Part shown: positions 1-6,046 of the stretch, piece after piece
Layout of the letters: every line of letters begins with the position of its first letter
How positions within the stretch are numbered: position 1 is the stretch's first letter
Assembly (NCBI GenBank): GCA_021845155.1
Contig: JAKBSB010000081.1
Coordinates: 1 to 6,209 of the forward strand
DNA length: 6,209 nucleotides
Reading direction: 5' to 3'
Source of the DNA: Thermoplasmata archaeon
GTDB lineage: Archaea; Thermoplasmatota; Thermoplasmata; Thermoplasmatales; Thermoplasmataceae
Program-made: the position numbers and the translations under genes
The notes under the pieces: model-generated
Databases searched by the model: none
What the model saw: only the letters and a program-made list of their open reading frames with translations
Told to the model about the DNA's origin: nothing

Positions 1-987
1 GTTTATTTCCTGTAGATCCAGCCTGTCCTTTCTCACTCTTTCCAGATCTTTTCCCAGGGTCTTCAGATCGTTCTGAAATGTAAAGTATTGTGCTATTATG
101 TCCCTGTTGAGGAAAAGAGGGTCCTTTGCCAGACTGTCCTGATCCTTGAGAAGTTCTTCAAGTCGTGTGATCTCAGACCTTGTTTTAAACAATCTTTTAT
201 TGGACACTTCCATTTCGGAATTGATCCTTCTGATCTCCTCAGTGTAAGCATTCAACTCGGTCTGTTTTCTCAGTAGATCTGTTCTCTTCTGGTCAACAGA
301 GGAAAGCATCTTTCCTGCCTCTTCCAGTTCTTTAACGGCCTGGACAAGTTTTTCCGCGAGATCATTTTTTCTCTGGGAGGTTTCAATTACTGACTGTTTC
401 AGGGGTTCCAGTTCCTTTATGGATTCCTGAATTACTGCCTTTTCGGACTCAAGTTCCTTCACGAACTCAGCAACGGTCTTGGAGCTCTTCGTGAGCCTGT
501 CTATCCCTATGAGCTTTCCAAAAAGTTCCTTCCTCTTTGCAGGATCCTCATCTATGAGAGAATCCATCTCCCCCTGCTTCACGAAAACAGAGTTCATGAA
601 TATGTCCTTGCTGACACCAAGTATGATCTCAATCTCCTGATCAACTCCGGATATGGTGTCGATTATGCGTTTTCCATTCATTTCAAGGTAAGCTGCGATG
701 TCAGTTTTCTTCATGGACACCTTTCTGAATACCGTGTAGTGGTTCTCTCCCATGCTGAAATGGAGTTCCACGGATGCAAACATCTTGCCCTTTTTAATGA
801 GGTCTTCAGCCTTTTTTCCTCTCACATATTCTCCTTTCGGTCCAAAAAGTGCGAAAACAATTGCGTCAATCATGCTTGATTTTCCGGCGCCATTATGCCC
901 TATTATCATGGTTATTCCGTCATAGAACGGTGTGTCAGTGAACTGGTGTGATATGAAATTGTTCAGTACCAGGCGATCTATCCTCAA
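1..987 (-). CDS. rad50: DNA double-strand break repair ATPase Rad50, N-terminal part (runs off the left edge)
   Basis: Rad50 is the SMC-like ATPase partner of the Mre11 nuclease and binds and tethers DNA ends. The first 329 codons are open to the window edge; archaeal Rad50 is usually about 850-900 residues, so the second coiled-coil arm, zinc hook, signature motif and Walker B lie outside. Residues 9-16 (NNFISHQF) match the family's N-terminal strand, residues 30-37 (GHNGAGKS) are Walker A, and KQGEMD at 137-142 is the Q-loop. From about residue 165 the protein becomes Lys/Glu/Leu-rich heptad-like coiled coil. The start is TTG at 987-985. An in-frame TGA at 994-996 excludes anything further upstream, and the next Met (residue 27) would remove the first beta strand. 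A GGTGAT ribosome binding site precedes it. The TTG overlaps the mre11 stop as TTGA. Identity is very secure. Confidence 0.95.
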   Translation of the reverse strand, partial: MRIDRLVLNNFISHQFTDTPFYDGITMIIGHNGAGKSSMIDAIVFALFGPKGEYVRGKKAEDLIKKGKMFASVELHFSMGENHYTVFRKVSMKKTDIAAYLEMNGKRIIDTISGVDQEIEIILGVSKDIFMNSVFVKQGEMDSLIDEDPAKRKELFGKLIGIDRLTKSSKTVAEFVKELESEKAVIQESIKELEPLKQSVIETSQRKNDLAEKLVQAVKELEEAGKMLSSVDQKRTDLLRKQTELNAYTEEIRRINSEMEVSNKRLFKTRSEITRLEELLKDQDSLAKDPLFLNRDIIAQYFTFQNDLKTLGKDLERVRKDRLDLQEIN

Positions 988-2126
988 GAAGTATCACCTA
1001 TGTCAAACAGTTCTCTGATCTGTCTCCTCACCTGATCCTTATCCTCAGACTGTGTGCTGTCAAATATCTTCTTTGCAAGCGCTGCCATATCATCGTCCTT
1101 GAAGTACGCCCTGAAATAATCATCAATCATGGTGAGGTCGGGCCTTCTCTCCATATGCATTTCCATTGATTGGAAAACAGGTTTTCTAACGATTGCCCTG
1201 CTGGATAGGGAATCCAGGTCAGTTTTCACATGGGATCTGTCCGCGTCACCTGATATTTCTATGGAGATGATTGGTTTCTTCTGGCCAGTTTTATCCTTTA
1301 CACTATCCAGAAATTTTTCCAGCTTCTGCATGTAGTCTGTCCAGTCGGCCTTAATGGAAGTCTGAACTCTCACAGAGTTTAATGGTAGTTTTTCAATGGT
1401 GGCTTCCCCTGATTTTATATCAACAATGTTTACGCTCTTTCCCTTTCTGAGAAACGACGGAATCTCATTTGTACTGCAAATTTCCGTTGATCCTGCATAG
1501 GAGAAGAGAGAATCCCCAATATTTGCAGTTGCCCCCTCATGGATATGGCCAAAGGCAAGGTAGGAGAAATTGCCGGGTATATCCTCCTTCTTTATTTCGC
1601 AGGCTTCATCAATGAGTCCGAAGCCTGTGACTCCCTGATGGGATATGAGCACTGAATTCTTCTTCCCCTCAGCGGCACTGGATGCCTTCCGGTATTCTTC
1701 CGGAAGATTGTCCCTTCTTATCCCCTTCATGTTGGATATTCCTCCCAGAAAAACTGATTCTCCCCCTACTTCCAGATCCATTCCCTGGAATCCATCCTTT
1801 CCCAGTACAGTGATGCCAAGGAAATCAAATATCTCAGCGGCAGGATAATCAACTCTCTTGGGTCTGTCATGATCTCCGAGAACCATGTAGACCCTGATCC
1901 CCTTTTCCTTGAGTTCTATCATGGAATCTCTCAGGAGCGTAAGTGATCTGTTGCTTGGATTCCACACATCAAAAAGATCACCGGAATGAACAAAAAAATC
2001 TACCTTTTCCCTCAATCCTGTTGATATTGCCTCCTTGAATGAATCAATGAAATCCTGCTCCCTTTCCGGCATGTAATACTGCCTGTTTCCTATATGGGTG
2101 TCTGAAAAATGCATGAACCTTACCAT
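984..2126 (-). CDS. mre11: DNA double-strand break repair nuclease Mre11
   Basis: Mre11 is the Mn-dependent phosphodiesterase of the Mre11-Rad50 complex, with 3'-5' exonuclease and endonuclease activity at DNA ends. Numbered from the ATG at 2126 (380 aa), the metallophosphatase motifs are D9-x-H11 (SDTHIG), GDLFD at 49-53, GDHD at 84-87, SHQG at 162-165 and GHIH at 193-196. YAGSTE at 210-215 is also typical. Residues from about 250 form the capping domain, and the acidic, helical C-terminus (about 330-380) is where family members bind the Rad50 coiled coil. The frame also allows TTG at 2138 or GTG at 2135. I prefer the ATG because GGTGG lies 5 bases before it and the family begins almost directly with the first beta strand. 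It starts one base after the herA stop (TGA-A-ATG) and its TGA overlaps rad50. Motif III has Asp where GNHD is usual. Confidence 0.95.
   Translation of the reverse strand: MVRFMHFSDTHIGNRQYYMPEREQDFIDSFKEAISTGLREKVDFFVHSGDLFDVWNPSNRSLTLLRDSMIELKEKGIRVYMVLGDHDRPKRVDYPAAEIFDFLGITVLGKDGFQGMDLEVGGESVFLGGISNMKGIRRDNLPEEYRKASSAAEGKKNSVLISHQGVTGFGLIDEACEIKKEDIPGNFSYLAFGHIHEGATANIGDSLFSYAGSTEICSTNEIPSFLRKGKSVNIVDIKSGEATIEKLPLNSVRVQTSIKADWTDYMQKLEKFLDSVKDKTGQKKPIISIEISGDADRSHVKTDLDSLSSRAIVRKPVFQSMEMHMERRPDLTMIDDYFRAYFKDDDMAALAKKIFDSTQSEDKDQVRRQIRELFDIGDTS
993..998 (-). promoter_or_regulatory. Ribosome binding site of rad50 (GGTGAT)
   Basis: The minus strand reads GGTGAT, then ACTTC, then the TTG start. 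GGTGAT is complementary to the AUCACC of the conserved archaeal 16S rRNA 3' end, and its first base lies 11 bases upstream of the start. The site sits inside the last mre11 codons, as expected for translationally coupled genes, and it decides the unusual TTG start. Confidence 0.7.
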
Positions 2127-2127
2127 T

Positions 2128-3660
2128 TCATCCACCAAAGATGTTCTTTACACGATTCCTGTCGTCTTCAATGCTGTTTTTTCTGTCCCTCTCCTCTCTT
2201 GCTTTGATGAGCATGGATGAGATGTCAACATCCCCTCCGCCCTCCTCTGTCTCCCTTTCTCTTATCCTGGCTATGACAGGAATTCTTACAAACTCACCAA
2301 CAAGTATGGCCTCTCCCGTTTCCAGAGATGAAAGATCCTCTATTATTGCATCGCTGATGCTCTCTGCAGAATCCATAAGCGATTTTTTGTCAAGTGGGTT
2401 GGTTACTCTCAGTATTATCTGTGAATTACACTGACTGAGAACGTCCTGATCGATCTTGCCAGGCCTCTGTGTTATGACAACCAGGAACACTCCAAATTTT
2501 CTCCCCTCTGCCGCAATTCTCTTTATGATCTGGGAAACATTTGTGGAGGTGCCAGGCGGAATGAAATTATGTGCCTCCTCTATGAAGATGAAAACAGGAT
2601 ACTCGTAATCGTAGGAAACCTTTGCCTCCATGATCTCGTTTATGACTCTGTATGAAAAGTAGTTGGCAAGAAACTGATCCATACCTGACAGGTCCATTAT
2701 GGAAAGCTGGCCCGGTGAAACATAGTCTCTCAGGCCGGTGGTACGGGTTGAAAATATGCTCTTTATTTTCTTTATGAACCTTATTCTTCCTGAAATCTTT
2801 TTCCTGTCTTCCGGGGATAACTTTTCCGTGGACATCATGAAATCTTCAAGATCCTTCATCCCCTTCATTGATGAGTGCATATCCTCAACTATTTTCCTCA
2901 GGTTTGTCCAGTTTTCCTTTATTCCCATTATGTCGGATATCTCATCCGGTTCAAGATCAGAGAATCTCAGGGTGAAGTCCTCAACAATACCGACATTATC
3001 TCTTGAATATCTACCGGTGCTCAGGGGTGTCCTGAAAACCTTTATAAATGATGTATAGGCCCTTCCTCCTTCACCCTGTCTCATCAGCACATAATCCGCA
3101 TGCGGGTCAAGGACTATTACCGACGCACCCTTCTTTATGAGCTCTTCCATTATAACACCTGCGGAATGGCTTTTCCCAGCCCCTGTCTGGGCAACAATCG
3201 CCAGATGTCTTCGCAATCCATTAACATTAACTGAAACCGGAACATCATCTCTATCCACAAGTGTTCCAATTTCAAGTGAACTTTCCTCCGAGGGATTGAA
3301 TATGCCGATCAATATATCAGCACCTGCCCTCTTCACCGGCGTCCCCGGTCTTATGAGGTATCTTGATCTTGTAAGTTTTCCATTCTCCACTGTTCCCAGG
3401 GTGGATCCGGTGCATATGTCCACGATCTCATTGATGTCATTTCTTACATAACGGTCCACGCCTTCATATCCAAGGTTGTCCTTGAGAAGATCGCTCTTTG
3501 AGGTAATGCGTTCAACCCTTCCCACGATTGAATGATCCGGGTAGTTTATCTCCACATACTCCCATCTCTTTATTGCACATCCGGGCTTAAGGACAAACTG
3601 GAAATATTCAGAGCTGTTTTCACCCACAGTATATCCTATTTCAGATCCGGATTCTTGCAC
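2128..3660 (-). CDS. herA: HerA bipolar DNA translocase/helicase ATPase
   Basis: HerA is a hexameric FtsK/HerA-family ATPase that pumps duplex DNA and, with NurA, resects DNA ends. Numbered from the GTG at 3660 (510 aa), residues 8 to about 80 form the N-terminal HAS-barrel, starting IGYTVGENSSEY. Walker A is TGAGKS at 159-164, preceded by the family-typical LRRHLAIVAQ. LDPHADY follows at 184-190. Walker B is FIFIEEAH at 357-364, with the Glu-Glu typical of HerA. The EGRKFG segment (385-390) carries a likely arginine finger, and ITQRP follows. The C-terminal 40 residues are highly charged. An in-frame ATG at 3681 would add seven residues. I prefer GTG because GGTGA sits 5 bases before it and no comparable site precedes the ATG. 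The gene overlaps nurA by 20 bases (41 with the ATG) and ends one base before mre11. The start is less certain than the identity. Confidence 0.93.
   Translation of the reverse strand: MQESGSEIGYTVGENSSEYFQFVLKPGCAIKRWEYVEINYPDHSIVGRVERITSKSDLLKDNLGYEGVDRYVRNDINEIVDICTGSTLGTVENGKLTRSRYLIRPGTPVKRAGADILIGIFNPSEESSLEIGTLVDRDDVPVSVNVNGLRRHLAIVAQTGAGKSHSAGVIMEELIKKGASVIVLDPHADYVLMRQGEGGRAYTSFIKVFRTPLSTGRYSRDNVGIVEDFTLRFSDLEPDEISDIMGIKENWTNLRKIVEDMHSSMKGMKDLEDFMMSTEKLSPEDRKKISGRIRFIKKIKSIFSTRTTGLRDYVSPGQLSIMDLSGMDQFLANYFSYRVINEIMEAKVSYDYEYPVFIFIEEAHNFIPPGTSTNVSQIIKRIAAEGRKFGVFLVVITQRPGKIDQDVLSQCNSQIILRVTNPLDKKSLMDSAESISDAIIEDLSSLETGEAILVGEFVRIPVIARIRERETEEGGGDVDISSMLIKAREERDRKNSIEDDRNRVKNIFGG
2132..2136 (-). 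promoter_or_regulatory. Probable ribosome binding site of mre11 (GGTGG)
   Basis: GGTGG on the minus strand lies 5 bases before the ATG at 2126, inside the last two herA codons (Gly-Gly). Its first G is 10 bases upstream of the start, matching the spacing seen at herA and nearly that at rad50. It favours the ATG over the TTG at 2138. The match to the 16S tail is partial. Confidence 0.5.
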
Positions 3661-4687
3661 GTCTCTCACCCCTGGTCTCATAGAACTCTATTCCTATCTC
3701 TCTCTCGAATGTTTTCATGTACAGTTCCTCAATCTCCTTATTGTTGAATTTCACAAGTTTGTCCACCTCTGCGAGCCATATATTGTGAACACGCAGCCCT
3801 GTATAACCCCAGAACAGGAATCCAATAAGATTCTGATCAATATGTACAGTCTCCGGTTCATTATGCAGATCATTCTGAATTTCACAGGAAACAACATCAA
3901 TTTTCATTGGAACGTCCATGATATATGGCATAATGTGAAACGTTGCTATACCCAGGGATTTTCCGGATGAAGATTCAGGATTTCGCAGGGTGATGCAGAT
4001 GGGCGAAGTGTAACCTGGTTTTTTGGAAAATGATCTCACAACAACATGATCCGTGACTGACCTGAACCGGTTTACCTCACTTCCAGAGAACGATCTTGCA
4101 ATCATAAAATCCTTCAGTATTCTGGATTCCGAGCTCTTTGCAACGAAAATGAGAGGTATATTCTTCTCCAGGCATGTCTCAACAAGCCTTGCAAGAGTGC
4201 TGAAATACTCTTTCATGAAATTCTCATAGTTCTCTGCACCAATTCTCTGATTCCTGTGCCTCATCCTTCCTATGAGGGATCCGTCAAGAAGTATGTAATC
4301 GGGTCTGTTCACATCCTCCAGCATTTTCAGTGTGGATACATGTTCAGAGTGTTCCATCAGGAGTATGGTGAAGTTTCTCAGAACATCCCTGTCAACATCA
4401 ATAACCTCTGAAATGAAATGATTCCAGATCCTGTTTCCCATTTTTGTGAAGCTTCTGATCAGTATGATTTTCTTTCCGTTATAAAGCTCCCTGATAAACT
4501 CACTGCTGTCAGTTGCTGCAACCTTCAATGGCCCAGGATCATATGGTGGTGGATCATGATACATTTCCCCATACATCGGTTCCAGCCTCTTTCTCAGATC
4601 ATTTCTTTCATCGAGAATCATGGAGGACCTTATTATGCTGCTATTCTTCTCCAGGTATTCCAGGAACTGTCCATATGTGTCTTCCAT
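3641..4687 (-). CDS. nurA: NurA 5'-3' nuclease (DNA end resection, HerA partner)
   Basis: NurA is a Mn-dependent, RNase H-like dimeric nuclease that docks on the HerA hexamer and degrades the 5' strand at breaks. The protein has 348 aa, close to the usual family size. KVAATDSSEF (55-64) holds the first catalytic Asp, D60. A hydrophobic strand and acidic stretch follow near E112/E115. YILLDGSLIG (131-140) holds D135, and FVAKSS (181-186) holds the conserved Lys K184. H301, in the C-terminal segment GLRVHNIWLAEVDK, is the likely last active-site residue. These positions fit the Asp, Glu, Asp, His set described for Sulfolobus NurA as I recall it. The start is ATG at 4687. No Shine-Dalgarno site is visible, which fits a leaderless or short-leader first gene. 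The 3' end overlaps herA, typical of partners made in a fixed ratio. Overall similarity to NurA is moderate, but the herA neighbour makes the call firm. Confidence 0.9.
   Translation of the reverse strand: MEDTYGQFLEYLEKNSSIIRSSMILDERNDLRKRLEPMYGEMYHDPPPYDPGPLKVAATDSSEFIRELYNGKKIILIRSFTKMGNRIWNHFISEVIDVDRDVLRNFTILLMEHSEHVSTLKMLEDVNRPDYILLDGSLIGRMRHRNQRIGAENYENFMKEYFSTLARLVETCLEKNIPLIFVAKSSESRILKDFMIARSFSGSEVNRFRSVTDHVVVRSFSKKPGYTSPICITLRNPESSSGKSLGIATFHIMPYIMDVPMKIDVVSCEIQNDLHNEPETVHIDQNLIGFLFWGYTGLRVHNIWLAEVDKLVKFNNKEIEELYMKTFEREIGIEFYETRGERRARIRI
3666..3670 (-). promoter_or_regulatory. Ribosome binding site supporting a GTG start for herA (GGTGA)
   Basis: The minus strand reads GGGGTGA, then GAGAC, then GTG at 3660-3658. 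The GGTGA core lies within the 3' end of nurA, and its first G is 10 bases from the GTG. It lies downstream of the alternative ATG at 3681, so it can only serve the GTG. The bases before the ATG are mainly AGAGAG-type purines without a GGTG core. Confidence 0.5.
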
Positions 4688-4720
4688 CTATGTATTCCGA
4701 ATCAAAGAGAAAAAGCTCCC

Positions 4721-4733
4721 TATTATTATTTTC
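4721..4733 (-). promoter_or_regulatory. Possible TATA box of the nurA-herA-mre11-rad50 operon
   Basis: In the 61-base spacer between the protease stop and nurA, the minus strand has GGAAAATAATAATA, the only strongly AT-rich run of TATA character there. Its centre lies about 39 bases before the nurA ATG. With the usual archaeal TATA-to-start distance of about 26 bases, this predicts a leader of roughly a dozen bases. A T-rich stretch on the same strand follows (GCTTTTTCTCTTT, 4708-4720) and could instead end transcription from the protease gene. Both roles are inferred from composition only. Confidence 0.3.
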
Positions 4734-4748
4734 CATAAGGTGGTAAAA

Positions 4749-5831
4749 TTATTTAAGAGGTATTGGTGTGAATGTAAGCACAAACATTACAAGGGCAAAC
4801 ACACCGATCAGTATATCTCTCTGCCTGAGCTTGGAGTAGTCATCAAGTGCTGGTGGATGTGCCACACCTATTATGAGAACAAATATGGCAAGGAGCCACC
4901 ATCCTGTATAGAGGAAACCGAGGCCGAAGAGAAGTGCTATGAATGCGTAATCCACATAGGTTGCACTCCGACCCATGACTCCTCTCAGGACATGTCCACC
5001 ATCCAGCTGTCCCACTGGAAGAAGATTCATGGCCGTTGCAAACATACCAACCCAGACCGCGAAGACCATGGGAAAGACAGGATGAGAGGATGTGGGGACA
5101 AGCCTGAAGAGATCATAGATAAGTGGGTACCGTATCTTGAAAGGAATTATCGCGTTGGCAACGGGATGAAATAAGGTCTGCACATAAGCGGCTACGAAGA
5201 GAAGGGGAACCGCAGTCAGGAAACCAAAAATTGGTCCGGCCGCACCTATTTCCGCCATCGCTCTCCTGTTTGGTATGGGATCCCTGAGTGAAATGAATGC
5301 TCCGAAGGTTCCGAGACCTATTGGGAACGGTATGAAGAATGGAAGAGATGCTTTTACATGATGTCTCTTCGCAACAATGAAATGACCCAGCTCATGAATG
5401 CCAAGTATTCCCATCAGTGGTAGTGAGAAAAACACAAAACCATACAGTAGCCTTATATATTCGGCATTTGGAGAATGTGGGACAAATGCTGCGGAATATA
5501 CAGATCCAACGTAAATCGTGGACACAAGAGTAAGGACGAGCATTACGACATTGACAATGGTCCCTCTATATTTCACGTTGGGCCTTCTTGTGACATCAAG
5601 AAACTGTTCCCCGTCATGGGATAGAAAAGGAATGTAGCCTCTGTCCACAAGTTCAATCCTAATTTCATCGAACGCCTGTTCAATATTTGGATTATCACTT
5701 TCGAAATAATAGAATCTGAGATTCATGGGACCTGCCTGGATGTCATACGTGTTGATCTTTGATTTGACAAAATCAACAACATACGCGAGATCGTCGCTCT
5801 GAACCTTTATGTTCTCCTGAGGCAAATCCAT
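4749..5831 (-). CDS. M50 (site-2 protease type) intramembrane zinc metalloprotease
   Basis: Members of this family cleave transmembrane segments of substrate proteins inside the membrane; the substrate here is unknown. The 360-aa protein starts with a soluble domain (about 10-85) resembling the N-terminus of archaeal and plant EGY-like homologs: FESDNP at 43-48, then RGYIPFL at 64-70 and a short strand ending in TRRP. Hydrophobic segments follow at about 91-112, 128-152, 162-182, 195-217, 252-271, 294-322 and 338-356. The HExxH zinc motif is HELGH at 146-150, inside a membrane helix. The second motif, NLLPVGQLDGGH (269-280), supplies the third ligand D277. HPPALDD (325-331) is also typical. 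All catalytic residues are present, so it looks active. The ATG at 5831 is preceded by GGGAG. It lies 61 bases upstream of nurA on the same strand; whether it is co-transcribed is unclear, and no link to DNA repair is known. Confidence 0.92.
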   Translation of the reverse strand: MDLPQENIKVQSDDLAYVVDFVKSKINTYDIQAGPMNLRFYYFESDNPNIEQAFDEIRIELVDRGYIPFLSHDGEQFLDVTRRPNVKYRGTIVNVVMLVLTLVSTIYVGSVYSAAFVPHSPNAEYIRLLYGFVFFSLPLMGILGIHELGHFIVAKRHHVKASLPFFIPFPIGLGTFGAFISLRDPIPNRRAMAEIGAAGPIFGFLTAVPLLFVAAYVQTLFHPVANAIIPFKIRYPLIYDLFRLVPTSSHPVFPMVFAVWVGMFATAMNLLPVGQLDGGHVLRGVMGRSATYVDYAFIALLFGLGFLYTGWWLLAIFVLIIGVAHPPALDDYSKLRQRDILIGVFALVMFVLTFTPIPLK

Positions 5832-5837
5832 ATTTTT

Positions 5838-5842
5838 CTCCC
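5838..5842 (-). promoter_or_regulatory. Ribosome binding site of the M50 protease gene (GGGAG)
   Basis: The minus strand reads CAGGGAG, then six A/T-rich bases, then the ATG at 5831. The purine run matches the CUCC part of the archaeal 16S tail at normal spacing. A TAAATATT stretch just upstream (5845-5852) looks like a TATA box but lies only about 17 bases from the ATG, too close to serve as the promoter for this start. Confidence 0.5.
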
Positions 5843-5856
5843 TGAATATTTACTTT

Positions 5857-5911
5857 TCCCCAGATTAACGGGAATCAATCACGTTTCAGGATTCCACTGA
5901 CCCACTGGGGA
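5857..5911. repeat. Nested inverted repeat upstream of the M50 protease gene
   Basis: An outer perfect inverted repeat (CCCCAG at 5858-5863 with CTGGGG at 5905-5910, extended by the T-A pair 5857/5911) encloses an inner one (GGAATC at 5871-5876 with GATTCC at 5890-5895, 13-base loop). The internal loops are 7 and 9 bases. In a minus-strand transcript this would fold as a two-part hairpin ending 14 bases before the GGGAG ribosome binding site. It overlaps the 3' end of the possible small ORF. It could be a leader structure, a protein-binding site or chance; no known riboswitch class is recognised. Confidence 0.35.
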
Positions 5912-6021
5912 GTTTTTCGCTTTCCGCTGATCGGATGATCACTGCATGGTGACACGCCATATACTGTATCCGAGGCCCATGGATAAGCAAATTTTAGTCC
6001 CATTTCGTCATATATGTTCAT
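5875..6021 (-). CDS. Possible small protein of 48 residues, unknown function
   Basis: An ATG at 6021 opens a frame of 48 codons ending in TGA at 5875-5877, 43 bases before the protease start and on the same strand. The predicted peptide begins MNIYDEMGLKFAYPWASD and ends KRKTPQWVSGILKRD. It has one Cys, two Trp and a basic C-terminal third, with no signal peptide or membrane segment. I recognise no family. In favour: base composition over this stretch is near that of the neighbouring genes (about 47% GC over 5941-6000), whereas the DNA just upstream is clearly AT-rich (about 30% over 6061-6120), and a TATA-like GTTAAATAG lies upstream. Against: it is short, has no good ribosome binding site, and uses CGA/CGT arginine codons. 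ATG at 6003 (42 aa) is an alternative start. It may be only a transcribed leader. Confidence 0.3.
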   Translation of the reverse strand: MNIYDEMGLKFAYPWASDTVYGVSPCSDHPISGKRKTPQWVSGILKRD

Positions 6022-6035
6022 GAATCACACATACT

Positions 6036-6046
6036 ATTTAACAGGA
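6036..6046 (-). promoter_or_regulatory. Possible TATA box upstream of the small ORF and protease gene
   Basis: The minus strand reads TGTTAAATAGT, close to the archaeal TATA consensus, in an AT-rich intergenic stretch. Its centre is about 20 bases before the ATG at 6021 and about 38 before the ATG at 6003. A transcript starting about 26 bases downstream would begin near 6015, which suits the second ATG better, or would give the protease a leader of about 185 bases. No promoter activity can be shown from sequence. Confidence 0.3.

Noticed and set aside
88..276. 62-codon plus-strand frame within rad50
   Set aside because: It is antisense to the Rad50 coiled coil, is short, and has no family features.
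2141..3747. Several plus-strand frames of 70-106 codons opposite herA
   Set aside because: They lie opposite the HerA ATPase and HAS-barrel coding sequence. Ser/Ile/Phe-rich products of this kind are typical of reversed coding DNA.
4620..5174. 184-codon plus-strand open frame across the nurA start and the protease C-terminus
   Set aside because: It runs antisense to two well-supported genes, including the conserved LDGGH region of the protease. Its product has scattered Cys/His and no recognisable domain. It is a by-product of the minus-strand coding sequence.
5858..5910. Inverted repeat considered as an intrinsic terminator
   Set aside because: On the minus strand the hairpin is followed by A-rich sequence, not a T-run, and lies just before a gene start. 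On the plus strand a short T-run (5913-5917) follows, but no plus-strand gene ends there.
5875..6000. Possible C/D box guide RNA, from TGATGA/CTGA-like words
   Set aside because: The C, D', C' and D boxes do not occur in a correct set and order on either strand, and only partial matches such as GATGATC and CTGATC are present.
5946..6023. 25-codon plus-strand frame starting ATGGTGACACGC
   Set aside because: It is very short, lacks a ribosome binding site, and is antisense to the better-supported minus-strand small ORF.
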